A stretch of 64,000 nucleotides of DNA from Rhodoplanes sp. Z2-YC6860 (GTDB lineage Bacteria; Pseudomonadota; Alphaproteobacteria; Rhizobiales; Xanthobacteraceae), in NCBI RefSeq assembly GCF_001579845.1, contig NZ_CP007440.1, positions 558,001-622,000 of the forward strand, written 5' to 3'. The notes beneath the pieces are model-generated. The model was not told the origin of the DNA. It searched no databases and was given only the letters and a program-made list of their open reading frames with translations. Shown one piece after another: positions 9,246-17,564 of the stretch. A program made the position numbers and the translations under genes. Position 1 is the stretch's first letter, and the number at the start of each line of letters is the position of its first letter.

Positions 9246-10451
9246 TCACCTCTGCTGCGCAGCCGATCTTGTCAGCATCGTGCCGAACACCGTCATGATG
9301 ACCGAACAGAGCGCAATCGGCACGAACGAGGTCCAGGGCACGCCGGTCAGATCCCAGAATGCGCCGCAGATCACCGGGATCGTGACGGCGAAACCATAGC
9401 TGATGGTGAACATGCCGCCAGCCATGCGGTGCACCTCGCCCGGCTTGGCCAGAAGCGCCGGCAGGCCGAAGGTCACGACGAAGGTGATGGCGGCGCCGAT
9501 GCCGGTGATGATGGCCATCACGATCAGCCACGTGCCGTCGCACGTCACGAGGCCGATGAGCGCCAGCAGCGTGATCGGTCCGAACACCGTGAAGGGCCAG
9601 CTCTGGCGTTGCAGGCGCTCCGGCACCATCAGCATCATGAACGAGCCGATCAGTTGCGAGCCGTTCATCCAGGCGAGCACGGTGCCGATCATGGCACCGC
9701 GGCCCGTGACCGACAGATAATCCGGCACGAAGGCGTTGGCGGCGAAGAACAACGCGTTGTTGGTGCCGAGTGCGATGCCGAGGATCCAAAGCTGCCCGCT
9801 GCGCCAGTTGGGCCAGCCGCTCCGCGGCATGCCTTCGGCAGCGGCGGGGCCGCGGTGGCCGCGCACAGCAATGACAAGGAACAGCAGGGCGGCGAGAAGC
9901 CCGGGGATGCACCACACCACGAGATCGCTCCGCCAGCTTCCGCCGACGAGTGGCAGCACGAGCGGCGTCGTCAGCCCCGACACCAGCGTGATGCCCATCA
10001 CCATGCCGTTGGTCGAGACCGCATTGGCGAGCCAGGCGCGCGTCGGGGCCCACAGCCGGGTCAGGGTCGACATGCAGGGCTGGTAGATCGAGATGCCGAT
10101 GCCCATCACGAGCGTCGCCGCATAAAGCATCCACACCGTGGTCGCGGCACTCCGCGCGCCCGCGGCGAGCGTGGCGATGGCGAGACCCGTCGTCGCCACC
10201 GCAACCACACCGAAGCGCGCAATCAGGAGTGAGCCCGGCACGGCGGCGAGCGCGAACATGCCGAGCGGCAGGCCCATCAGGATGCCGACCTGGGTCTCGC
10301 TCATGTGCAGGTCGTCGTGAATCAGCGGGATGACCGGCGGGATTGCGATCATCGGAATCCGGATTGCGTTTCCGGCGAGCCAGAGCAGCGGCAGCACGGC
10401 CCAGAGAGGAGGCGAGGTCTGGACCTCGCCCGGCGAAATCGGTCGGTTCAT
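9246..10451 (-). CDS. MFS transporter, CynX/NimT-like
   Basis: 401 residues with about twelve hydrophobic helices. The opening LWLAGNAIRIPMIAIPPVIP and the loop GILMGLPLGMFALAAVPGSLLIARFG resemble the cyanate/nitroimidazole (CynX/NimT) branch of the major facilitator superfamily. The substrate is unknown. It is first in a run with the Gdx-like gene (9 bases downstream) and then the EamA gene. It is divergent from the deacetylase-like gene at 10633, and the 181 bases between them must hold both promoters. Confidence 0.82.
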   Translation of the reverse strand: MNRPISPGEVQTSPPLWAVLPLLWLAGNAIRIPMIAIPPVIPLIHDDLHMSETQVGILMGLPLGMFALAAVPGSLLIARFGVVAVATTGLAIATLAAGARSAATTVWMLYAATLVMGIGISIYQPCMSTLTRLWAPTRAWLANAVSTNGMVMGITLVSGLTTPLVLPLVGGSWRSDLVVWCIPGLLAALLFLVIAVRGHRGPAAAEGMPRSGWPNWRSGQLWILGIALGTNNALFFAANAFVPDYLSVTGRGAMIGTVLAWMNGSQLIGSFMMLMVPERLQRQSWPFTVFGPITLLALIGLVTCDGTWLIVMAIITGIGAAITFVVTFGLPALLAKPGEVHRMAGGMFTISYGFAVTIPVICGAFWDLTGVPWTSFVPIALCSVIMTVFGTMLTRSAAQQR

Positions 10452-10632
10452 GGATCAGGACACTCTCGGACCCGGCAAGGTCCCGTTGGCGGCGCACCCT
10501 AATGGAAATTGGGTCGGCGCGATGGTCTTTAAACGCATTGGACCCTTGCAGGGCGCTGTTCCGCAGTGTTGGCGAGGTCCCAGCCCTGTGCCAGCATCCG
10601 CGGCCGATTTTGTGATGAAGGGAAATACCGCC

Positions 10633-11544
10633 ATGAACGACACAGCCGCCAAATCCGGCCAGCGCATGCTGCCGACGGATCGCATCGCCTATTCGGCGAT
10701 CACCGACCGGCCGAAGCTCAAGCTTCCCGGCGGGGCGCGCATGGCGATCTGGGTGATCGTCAACGTCGAGGATTGGGACCCCAAGGACACCATGCCGCGC
10801 ACCGTGCTGACGCCGCCGGCCGGCGGCGCGCCTGTGCCGGACATCCCGAACTGGTGCTGGCACGAATACGGCAACCGCGTCGGCTTCTGGCGCTTCATCA
10901 AGGTGTTCGACGAGTTCGCCATCCCCGGCGTGCTCGCGATCAACGGCTGCGCCATCGAGGCCTATCCGCCGATCGTCAAAGCCGCGCTGGATCGCAAGTG
11001 GGAGTTCATCGGCCACGGCTTCACCCAGCGCAACATGCAGAAGGTGCCGGACGAGAAGGCCGACATCCACATGACCACGGAGGCGATCAAGAAGGCCACC
11101 GGCAAGCTGCCGCGCGGCTGGCTCGGGCCGGGCCTCACCGAGACCTGGGAGACGCCGGACCTGTTGAAGGAGGACGGCTACGACTACGTCGCCGACTGGG
11201 TGCTGGACGATCAGCCGGTGTGGCTGAAGACGCGCGGCAAGCCGATCGTCAACATTCCCTACACGCAGGAGTGCAACGACGTGGCGATGATGCTGATCCA
11301 GCATCACAAGGCGTCGGAGTATTACGACCGCGCGATGGATCAGTTCGAGCAGATTTATGAGGATGCCGAAGACAGCGCACGCGTGATGGCGCTTGTGGTG
11401 CATCCCTACATCATGGGCGCACCGCACCGGCTGAAGTATTTCCGCAAGATCTTCGAGAACATCCGTCGCAAGTCCGACGTGGCGTTCATGACCGGCGAGC
11501 AGATTTTCGATTGGTATCTCAAGGTCGGCCCGAAGGCGCCGTAG
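10633..11544 (+). CDS. Polysaccharide deacetylase / allantoinase-like family protein
   Basis: 303 residues of the NodB-fold (CE4) group, closest in look to PuuE/allantoinase-like members: IVNVEDWDP for the first metal-binding Asp, IPGVLAINGCAI, then WEFIGHGFTQRNM with the metal His. The usual HxxxH second motif is altered (HGFTQRN). Later come GWLGPGLTET and VHPYIMGAPHR near the C terminus. It is probably a cytoplasmic amide hydrolase on a small N-containing substrate rather than a cell-wall enzyme, since no signal peptide is visible. Start 10633 has AAGGGA nine bases upstream; the frame stays open to 10330 without family similarity. Confidence 0.82.
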   Translation: MNDTAAKSGQRMLPTDRIAYSAITDRPKLKLPGGARMAIWVIVNVEDWDPKDTMPRTVLTPPAGGAPVPDIPNWCWHEYGNRVGFWRFIKVFDEFAIPGVLAINGCAIEAYPPIVKAALDRKWEFIGHGFTQRNMQKVPDEKADIHMTTEAIKKATGKLPRGWLGPGLTETWETPDLLKEDGYDYVADWVLDDQPVWLKTRGKPIVNIPYTQECNDVAMMLIQHHKASEYYDRAMDQFEQIYEDAEDSARVMALVVHPYIMGAPHRLKYFRKIFENIRRKSDVAFMTGEQIFDWYLKVGPKAP

Positions 11545-11556
11545 CGAGGCGGTGCC

Positions 11557-11710
11557 CACCCTCCCCTGGAGGGGGAGGGTCGCGAGCGAAGCTCGCGGGT
11601 TGGGTGATCTCTCCACGCGAAGGGTGACTCTTTGAAGTGAAGAAGGTCACCCCACCCCGCCTGCCTGCGCTTCGCTCCGGCGGTCGACCCTCCCCCTCCA
11701 GGGAAGGGTG
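11557..11710. repeat. Long inverted repeat with CCCTCCCC arms
   Basis: The outer arms CACCCTCCCCTGGAGGGGGA (left) and TCCCCCTCCAGGGAAGGGTG (right) are near-perfect inverted copies about 110 bases apart, with a nested hairpin GCGAGCGAAGCTCGCG. The same architecture recurs at 61086-61196. It looks like a non-coding mobile or palindromic element of the rhizobial type, and could serve as a terminator between the convergent deacetylase and bphP genes. Confidence 0.75.
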
Positions 11711-11827
11711 GCCGTGCTGCACTGGCGCGGCTCCGATTGTCAGATTCAATTTTTAAACAGCCCGTCACACGCGGGCACATACATCTGAGTCGCTGCAGCG
11801 CAAAGCGCAAATCGCGCATCGTTCAAC

Positions 11828-14383
11828 TCAAGCCGGCTCGGTGGCCTTCGTCAGCTTGAGCTTGCGCAGCGCGGCTTGGATGGTGTCGTCGGTGTAGGGC
11901 TTCTGGATCACCGGCACCTTGCCGAGTTCGGCCGGGATCGGCGCGCGCTCGCCGTAGCCGGTGGCGAAGATGAACGGCACCTTCAGGTCCTGAAGCCTGC
12001 GGCCGACCGCGATGCTGTTCTCGGCGCCGAGATTGAGATCGAGCAGGGCGAAGCTCGGCACCGCGCGATCGATCGAGGCCATCGCCTCTTTCACGTTCGC
12101 CGCGGTTTCGACATGGCGCGCGCCAGCCTCCAGCAGGATGACTTCGGCGCTCATGGCGATGATCAGGTTGTCCTCGACGATCAGCGCGGTGCCGGAAAGC
12201 CCTGGCTCCGGCGCCTGCTCAGCCTCGCGTTGCTGCTGCGACGGCGTCATCAGCGAAACCACCTCCACGTAATTGGCCGGGATCGTGAACTTGGCCTGCA
12301 CGCCCAGCAGATCGAAACGAAGCTCGGCGTCGCCGTTCAGGTCGAACGGGATCGAACGCTCGATGATGGTGGTGCCGAAGCCGCGCCGCGACGGCGGCTG
12401 CACCGGTGGGCCGCCGCTCTCGCTCCAATCGATGATCAGGCTCGAATTCGCGTCGAGTCTCCACGACACTTCGACCTTGCCGGTCGAATCGGCGAGCGCG
12501 CCGTACTTCGCGGAGTTGGTCATCATCTCGTGAACCACCAACGCCATCGTGGAGAACGCCTTGGGATCTAGCGCCACGTCCGGACCGCCCATCGACACGC
12601 GGCCAGCGCGGTCGCCGAGATAGGCGCCGGCCTCCGACTCCACGAGCGCGCGCAGCGCCGCCGGCGCCCAGTTCAGGCTGGTGATCTGATCGTGCGCGCG
12701 CGCCAGCGCCTGGATGCGCCCGCCGAGAACGCTCGCAAACTCCTCGGCGCTGTTCGTCGTGCTCTTGCTCTGGTTCACCAGGCCGCGCACGAGGCTGAGA
12801 ATGTTGCGAACCCGGTGATTGAGCTCGGCGACCATCAGCTCCTGGCGCTCCTGCGCGGTACGCCGCTCGCGCGCCGCCAGATCGGCAAGCTGCAGGATCA
12901 CCTCGAGCAGAGTGATGCGCAGGCTTTCGGCGATGCGCAGATCTGCCGAGGTCCACGGCGTGGACTGGCCGCGCACGGTCTCCTGCCAGATCTCGAAGCT
13001 CTTGCGCGGCGTGAGACGCGGGCCGAGCGGGCCTTCGGAATACGACTTGTTCGGGTCGCCGGCCCATTTGACCGAGCGCGCCTGTTCGCGGCGGAAGAAG
13101 ATCAGGCAGTCGCGCGGCGTGCGCGAGATCGGGATGGCGAGGAAGCCCGCGGCGCGGTCGCGGAAAGCTTCACCCGACGCATAAAGCTTGGCGATCTCGG
13201 AGGTGGCGCAGATGCGGCCCGGCGAGGTGCGATTGACGAACTGCACGACCTCCTTGACCTCGTCCTGGGTCGGCGTCGCGCCGGACAGCGTGACGTGGCC
13301 GTCCGACCACACCGCGACGCCGTCGCACTCGATCATCTTGCGATAGTCCTCCACGAAGTCCGCGATGGCGCCGCTGGAGTGCGCGTGCGTCGCCGCGATC
13401 TCCATCAGCCGCTCCTGCACCTGATGGGCGCGGGATTCGTAATTGATGTCGACCTCGCGCTCGCGGCCTTCCAGAATGAAGGAGAACATCTGGCCGAACA
13501 GCTCGGCGGCGGTGCGCCGCTCGAACGAGATGTGTCGCGGCGAATAATGGTGGCAGGCGAACAGCCCCCACAGCTTCCCTTCGCGCAGGATCGACACCGA
13601 CATCGAGGCGCCGACGCCCATGTTGCGCAGATACTCGATGTGTATCGGCGACACCGAGCGCAGCACGCTCATCGACAGGTCGAGCAGCGTGGCGGTGTGC
13701 GTCGGGGCGGACAACAGCAGGGTCGCCGGGGCGTTGATGTCGGAGATGATGCGCAGCCAGTTGCGCTGATAGAGGATGCGTGCCTGCCGCGGAATGTCGG
13801 AGGCCGGATAGTGCAGGCCGAGGAACGGCTCGAGCCCGCCGCCCGCGACCTCGGCCATCACCTCGCCGGAGCCGTCCGCGTGGAAGCGATAGACCATCAC
13901 GCGGTCGAAGCCGGTGAGGGTCTTCAACTGGCGCGCCGCCTCCTGCGCGAGCTCCGTCATCGAGCGCGTCTTGCGCACGCGCCCGAGCATCAGCCGCACC
14001 AGCTCGCCGGAATTGACGTCCGGCTCGGCGATGCTCGGCTCGCCCTCGATGATCAGGTAGGCGCCGGAAAAGTGGATCGCGAGATCGAACGGCTTGCCGC
14101 CGGCCGTGAGCGTCAGACCGAAGATGCGCTCGACTGCGTCCGGTCCGGTCAGGTGATCGATGCGGGCGCGGATCGCCTTGATCGCCGCCGGGGACAGCAC
14201 CTCGTCGAGCGGCCGCTGGATGACGTCGGCCCCGTCGCGGCCGAGATGGTGACCGACATTCTCCGAGGCGATGCAGATGGAGAAATCGGACAGCACCGTG
14301 AGCAGGAATCCGAACGGCTGTATGCTGCCCGGAACGTGGATCGGCTCACGGTCGCAATTGGTCAGATCGACTTGCGGATTCAT
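11828..14383 (-). CDS. bphP: Bacteriophytochrome with HWE histidine kinase and C-terminal receiver
   Basis: Red/far-red photoreceptor of 851 residues. Cys10 in LTNCDREPIHVPG is the expected biliverdin attachment site, followed by PAS, GAF with the signature YPASDIPRQARILYQRNW (around residue 190), PHY, an HWE-type kinase (H-box ELNHRVRNILSLVRG around 525, N-box HEMMTNSAKYGA) and a receiver domain with DLNLG holding the phospho-Asp and Lys in IQKPY. The layout matches Agrobacterium Agp2, which couples the kinase to its own receiver. Its start overlaps the stop of bphO by four bases (ATGA), so chromophore synthesis and sensor are translationally coupled. The output partner is not in the window. 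Confidence 0.95.
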   Translation of the reverse strand: MNPQVDLTNCDREPIHVPGSIQPFGFLLTVLSDFSICIASENVGHHLGRDGADVIQRPLDEVLSPAAIKAIRARIDHLTGPDAVERIFGLTLTAGGKPFDLAIHFSGAYLIIEGEPSIAEPDVNSGELVRLMLGRVRKTRSMTELAQEAARQLKTLTGFDRVMVYRFHADGSGEVMAEVAGGGLEPFLGLHYPASDIPRQARILYQRNWLRIISDINAPATLLLSAPTHTATLLDLSMSVLRSVSPIHIEYLRNMGVGASMSVSILREGKLWGLFACHHYSPRHISFERRTAAELFGQMFSFILEGREREVDINYESRAHQVQERLMEIAATHAHSSGAIADFVEDYRKMIECDGVAVWSDGHVTLSGATPTQDEVKEVVQFVNRTSPGRICATSEIAKLYASGEAFRDRAAGFLAIPISRTPRDCLIFFRREQARSVKWAGDPNKSYSEGPLGPRLTPRKSFEIWQETVRGQSTPWTSADLRIAESLRITLLEVILQLADLAARERRTAQERQELMVAELNHRVRNILSLVRGLVNQSKSTTNSAEEFASVLGGRIQALARAHDQITSLNWAPAALRALVESEAGAYLGDRAGRVSMGGPDVALDPKAFSTMALVVHEMMTNSAKYGALADSTGKVEVSWRLDANSSLIIDWSESGGPPVQPPSRRGFGTTIIERSIPFDLNGDAELRFDLLGVQAKFTIPANYVEVVSLMTPSQQQREAEQAPEPGLSGTALIVEDNLIIAMSAEVILLEAGARHVETAANVKEAMASIDRAVPSFALLDLNLGAENSIAVGRRLQDLKVPFIFATGYGERAPIPAELGKVPVIQKPYTDDTIQAALRKLKLTKATEPA

Positions 14384-15042
14384 GCCGTCGCGCGTCCCGC
14401 GGCAAAGCTGGGACCGGCGAAGCTTGATCCGGCGAAGTTTGGGCCGAACACGCGCGCAGCCGCGCGCTCGAACATGGCGAAAGCCTGGATCGCGCCGTCA
14501 ATGGCACTGCTCTCGTGACGGGCCGAATGATCGCTATCCAGGATGGCCAGGAAGCTCGGCCAGAAGTGCTGTCCCGCGCCGTGACGCAGAAACGCCGTGG
14601 CGTGGAGCACGCGGGCGTCGGGGGAATGCTTGATGGCGTTCAGCAGCACCCGCGCGCCGAGGCGCGAGCCCTCCAGAACATACAGCGTGCCGAGCACGCC
14701 GCCGGCGTCGAGCGGGGCGGGAGGGGGCAGCGGGTCGGCGTGGCCATCCACGCACGCGAGATCGTCCAGGATCGCGGCCGTGCGGGACCGCATGTCCCAA
14801 TCGGGCAGGAGTCTGGCGACGTCAGCGGCGGCAAGCGACGTTTCCAGGGGGAGAAGCGCGGCGGCGTTGATCTCCAGGAATTGCCGATAGCCGTGGAGGG
14901 CTGCCAGATCGAGCGAGCCGAGTTGGCGGTCGAGCCGCGCGTGGGCCTGCGCGGTGACGCTGCGCAGGCAGAGCCGCAGACCCGAGCCCGCGGCGGGGGC
15001 GGTCGCCTCGCTGCTTTTGAATAGACCGGCCGGACTCAGCAT
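14380..15042 (-). CDS. bphO: Biliverdin-producing heme oxygenase
   Basis: Opens heme to biliverdin, the chromophore of the phytochrome encoded just downstream. 220 residues: TAQAHARLDRQLG carries the likely proximal heme ligand His34; LYVLEGSRLGARVL matches the distal helix (the GSxxGA kink); HFWPSFLAIL follows. The C-terminal tail has a short FAGSSFAGPSFAAG repeat that looks like low-complexity extension. The start is uncertain: ATG 15042 has no clear Shine-Dalgarno, and the frame remains open to 15177, so a longer N terminus is possible. The ATGA overlap with bphP indicates an operon. Confidence 0.88.
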   Translation of the reverse strand: MLSPAGLFKSSEATAPAAGSGLRLCLRSVTAQAHARLDRQLGSLDLAALHGYRQFLEINAAALLPLETSLAAADVARLLPDWDMRSRTAAILDDLACVDGHADPLPPPAPLDAGGVLGTLYVLEGSRLGARVLLNAIKHSPDARVLHATAFLRHGAGQHFWPSFLAILDSDHSARHESSAIDGAIQAFAMFERAAARVFGPNFAGSSFAGPSFAAGRATA

Positions 15043-15949
15043 GGGGTGGGGCGCTCGGTTCGAGGGTGGACCGCCGGCGGGCGCCGACGTGATGCGACGA
15101 CTCGCGCGGGCCGAAAAGGTTCCCTCGCCATGGACCTGCACCTCCTTCAGCCCGGGCGGCCGTGACGGAGGCGCCACAGCCGCCTCATCGAATGCCCGCA
15201 GGCTTCAGCTCCGCGACCCGCTCCCGCGTGTCGCATCCGCAGCCATCCAGGCGTGATTCATCGGCCCCTTCAAAGCGGGCGCGGGGCCAGCGCCTCTATT
15301 CTTCCTGGTCCCTCACATGCGTGAGGGCGCGGAGCGCCGGTTGGCGCTACGTGGTCGTCGGCACCCTTGGGAGGTGCCGCGGGCTTTTTGCGAAGCCCGC
15401 TCGCCTCCCGGCGCTCCACTTGTGGCGATTTATTGCGAGGCCACCGTTCGAGATTCGATCGGACCGGCTGGGCTTTCACCCACCATGCTCCAGGGGGCAT
15501 TTGCTTCCGCTTTCACCCGACCGCGCCCTGCCACTGAAGGCGGCCCCCTCATCGGGGACGGACGATGACCGCACACCCTGGGACGTGGTCACGAGCCACG
15601 CCTGCAGGCGCCACACCCCGCTCCGCCAAACAGACGTCTCTAGATGACGCCCTCAGTGAGCGAGGCAAATTCGCGTCTACTCGTGATTTGCGAGAATGCA
15701 AAGCGAAAAATTCGGCTCACTCTCTCCCCGCCTCAAGTTCGGGCACTGCGCGAACGTGCAACGTCTCGTTCGCCTCCGCGCCTCGGCGGCTGCGACGCTT
15801 CCGAAACCTCGCCGCAGTTTTGCTCGCGAGGGAACGGGGAAAGCACGACGCGGCCTGCAACGCGCATACAGCAGCGCGAGCATCGTCCCACGCGCGCCAT
15901 TGTCCCGCGGTGCTAAGCGCCGCGGGACAATGGCCGAACGGCTTGCCGC
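15043..15949. other. Gene-poor 0.9-kb stretch
   Basis: Several short frames cross here in all directions but none shows a domain, a good ribosome binding site or codon use like its neighbours. One minus-strand frame (15270-15500) is open but Arg/Pro-rich and unconvincing. The stretch contains a 54-56-base sequence repeated at 17773-17826, a GC-rich hairpin-forming patch near 15360-15400, and the bphO promoter region. It may be decayed repeat or mobile DNA. Confidence 0.5.
15508..15563 (+). repeat. 56-base direct repeat, copy A
   Basis: Starts CGCTTTCACCCGACCG and ends CCCCCTCATCGGGGACGGAC. Copy B at 17773-17826 is the same apart from a two-base indel (CGCG versus CG). The two copies flank the hsp20 / small-gene block at a distance of 2.2 kb in direct orientation. 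Confidence 0.85.
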
Positions 15950-16405
15950 TCAGGCAGCCTTCTTCTGCTCGATGGTTGGCCGAGAGACGCTGCCGTTGAT
16001 CGCGATGCGACGCGGCTTCATCGCCTCTGGCACCTCGCGCACAAGATCGACCTTCAGGAGACCGTCCTCGAACGACGCGCCGTTCACTTGCACGTAGTCG
16101 GCGAGGCTGAACACCCGGCGAAACGGCCGAGCCGAGATGCCTTGATAGAGGTACTCGGTCTGCGCCTTCTGGGCCTTGTTGCCTTCCACGGTCAGCACGT
16201 TCTGCTCCGCGGTTATCGTGATCTCGTCGGGGCTGAAGCCCGCAAGGGCGAGCGAGATCCGATAGTGGTCTTCGCCTGTCCGCTCGATGTTGTAGTGCGG
16301 GTAGCTGTCATCGGCCGACCAACGGGCCGATTCATTCATCAAGTCGAGGAGGCGATCGAAACCAACGGTCGAACGCCAGAAGGGGGTGGGGTCGAAAGTC
16401 CTCAT
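15950..16405 (-). CDS. Small heat-shock protein (Hsp20 / alpha-crystallin family)
   Basis: ATP-independent holdase chaperone of 151 residues, similar to the IbpA/HspA class of rhizobia. The alpha-crystallin domain spans about residues 40-130: YNIERTGEDHYRISLALAGF, DEITITAEQNVLTVEG, then GISARPFRRVFSLADYV and GLLKVDLVREVPE. The tail lacks a clear IxI motif and ends in Lys/Ala. ATG 16405 is preferred because GGAGG is eight bases upstream; the ATG at 16411 is only two bases from it. The leader folds into a ROSE-like hairpin that masks this GGAGG, so translation should be heat-induced. Confidence 0.94.
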   Translation of the reverse strand: MRTFDPTPFWRSTVGFDRLLDLMNESARWSADDSYPHYNIERTGEDHYRISLALAGFSPDEITITAEQNVLTVEGNKAQKAQTEYLYQGISARPFRRVFSLADYVQVNGASFEDGLLKVDLVREVPEAMKPRRIAINGSVSRPTIEQKKAA

Positions 16406-16407
16406 AG

Positions 16408-16514
16408 CCATATCCTCCACATGAGCAACATGGTGGTCATGAGCGCCAGACACCGATCCGGCGCCCGGTTCGCCGGACCCCGATCGGGGCGTCCGGCACC
16501 GCGATGTGCGGCGG
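16408..16514 (-). promoter_or_regulatory. ROSE-type RNA thermometer in the hsp20 leader
   Basis: Read on the minus strand, the last hairpin (16433 to 16408) pairs CCATG with TATGG and TTGCTC with GAGGA around the loop ATGTG. The G of the TTGCT word is unpaired opposite the Shine-Dalgarno AGGA. This UUGCU / bulged-G / AGGA arrangement is the defining ROSE motif. An upstream GC-rich hairpin (GCCGGAC...TCCGGC near 16475-16500) fits the multi-stem layout. The predicted leader is about 109 nt, normal for ROSE. Confidence 0.82.
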
Positions 16515-16520
16515 CTGTCG

Positions 16521-16548
16521 AGCTAGAAAAGCAAGACGGCATTTCAAG
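16521..16548 (-). promoter_or_regulatory. Heat-shock (RpoH-type) promoter for hsp20
   Basis: CTTGAAA (16548-16542) is followed after 15 bases by CTAGCT (16526-16521). The -35 word matches the sigma-32 consensus well and the -10 word moderately. A start near 16514 gives the leader length expected for the ROSE element. Confidence 0.6.
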
Positions 16549-16627
16549 AGGGGCGCGCATCGGAAAAAGTTTTTGCGCTGCGAAAAACAGCACGCGTCAC
16601 ATGCGCTGAAATTTTTCGGCGCCTCCT

Positions 16628-16655
16628 CTTGAAAGCGAAAAGCGGTTTTCTAAAT
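16628..16655 (+). promoter_or_regulatory. Divergent heat-shock-type promoter for the small-gene cluster
   Basis: CTTGAAA (16628-16634), 15 bases, then CTAAAT (16650-16655). Same -35 word and same spacing as the hsp20 promoter on the other strand, 80 bases away. It lies about 80 bases upstream of the ATG at 16737. Confidence 0.55.
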
Positions 16656-16736
16656 CGGTCCGCCGACAGGCGCCCAATCGGGCCTGTTGCGGGACATTCC
16701 CGCTTCGACCCATGTCGCTTACGAAGGATGTGGCCC

Positions 16737-17084
16737 ATGACCGAAACAGCCAATCGAAAGGAATTTGAACTCGACCTTCTCCTCCATCCCGCCGGGGCAT
16801 TCCGGACCCCCATGGAGGTCGTCAACGATCCGGACATGACCGCGCAAGAGAAGCGAGCGATTCTCGCATCCTGGGCCTCCGATGCCTGCGCCGTCGAAGC
16901 GGCCCCGGAGCTGCGAAGTCCGCCGTCCGTACCCCTCATTCGCTTCGATGACATCATGGACGCGCTGAAGTGTCTGGATGGCGAGGCCGCGGCAAAACCG
17001 AACTACGGGAAATTTATCAACCGCGCTCGCCGCTGGAAGGACTTGTACCATGCGAACGACCGCGGCCGTTCTCCGTTCGCGTGA
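16737..17084 (+). CDS. Conserved hypothetical protein, first gene of small-protein cluster
   Basis: 115 soluble, acidic residues with no signal peptide or membrane helix. The N-terminal half (FELDLLLHPAGAFRTP, then EVVNDPDMTAQEKRAILASW and ASDACAVEAAPELR) looks like a helical family widespread in rhizobial genomes but without known function. A second helical part has FDDIMDALKCLD. The two single Cys residues are not in a CxxC. The start has AAGGA eight bases upstream. It is first downstream of a heat-shock-type promoter divergent from hsp20, suggesting a stress role; this is inference from context. Confidence 0.8.
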   Translation: MTETANRKEFELDLLLHPAGAFRTPMEVVNDPDMTAQEKRAILASWASDACAVEAAPELRSPPSVPLIRFDDIMDALKCLDGEAAAKPNYGKFINRARRWKDLYHANDRGRSPFA

Positions 17085-17092
17085 GGTGGGCC

Positions 17093-17380
17093 ATGACGCG
17101 CTTATTCGTCGCTGCCATCGCGGCCTTACTTTGGATGCCTCATGCGTCGGGCCAGAGCGTTCTTCAAAGAAGCGACTGGCAGGAACGGAGACCACAGACG
17201 TATCTGTCGTCTCCCGCGCCGGCGGTGCCGTGGCTGGACCTGAATACGAAAACCAAGCTGCCGAAGGGCGACCTTCCGCTCGGGCGCGACACGGCTTCGG
17301 CCGGCCACTTTATCCTGCCGTCGGCCGGCGCCGACACGCACGTGTCCTCGAACGCTGCAGCACCATCCCGGAGCATGTAG
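17093..17380 (+). CDS. Small secreted protein of unknown function
   Basis: 95 residues. MTRLFVAAIAALLWMPHASG is a convincing Sec signal with cleavage around ASG-Q. The mature part (~75 residues) is Pro/Ser-rich with AVPWLDLNTKTKLPKGDLP and no Cys, so it is probably extended in the periplasm. It begins eight bases after the preceding stop, with GAGGTGGG upstream of the ATG; a nearly identical TGAGGTGG leader precedes the gene at 17565, and a related word precedes 16737. No family was recognised. Confidence 0.65.
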   Translation: MTRLFVAAIAALLWMPHASGQSVLQRSDWQERRPQTYLSSPAPAVPWLDLNTKTKLPKGDLPLGRDTASAGHFILPSAGADTHVSSNAAAPSRSM

Positions 17381-17382
17381 CC

Positions 17383-17556
17383 ATGCCGGACAGAAAATGG
17401 ATGAAGCTGGATGATCTGCGCCAGCCGGGAATGCGACGCATTTTCGACGCCCTGAAGCAGATCGAGGAGGAAGCGCCTGGCCTTGTCGAGGACGCCGCGG
17501 TTGCCGCCGCTGTACTCTCAAAGGGGCGCAGCGATGGCGGACGCATGCCGCAGTGA
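17383..17556 (+). CDS. Small hypothetical protein
   Basis: 57 residues, predicted alpha-helical and amphipathic (MKLDDLRQPGMRRIFDALKQ, then IEEEAPGLVEDAAVAAAVLS), cytoplasmic. It starts two bases after the previous stop, so it is likely translated by re-initiation within the same operon. No known domain. Its tight spacing and codon use like its neighbours argue that it is real despite its size. Confidence 0.58.
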   Translation: MPDRKWMKLDDLRQPGMRRIFDALKQIEEEAPGLVEDAAVAAAVLSKGRSDGGRMPQ

Positions 17557-17564
17557 GGTGGCTC

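Noticed and set aside
8851-11616. Open minus-strand frame of 921 codons
   Set aside because: It runs antisense or out of frame through the Gdx, MFS and deacetylase genes, is Arg/Ala/His-rich without any domain, and is a product of high GC.
12692-14518. Open plus-strand frame of 608 codons opposite bphP
   Set aside because: Antisense shadow of the phytochrome gene; Arg/His/Leu-rich, no family similarity.
15270-15500. 76-codon minus-strand frame in the gene-poor region
   Set aside because: Arg/Pro-rich, no ribosome site, overlaps several equally open frames; it may be part of a decayed repeat.
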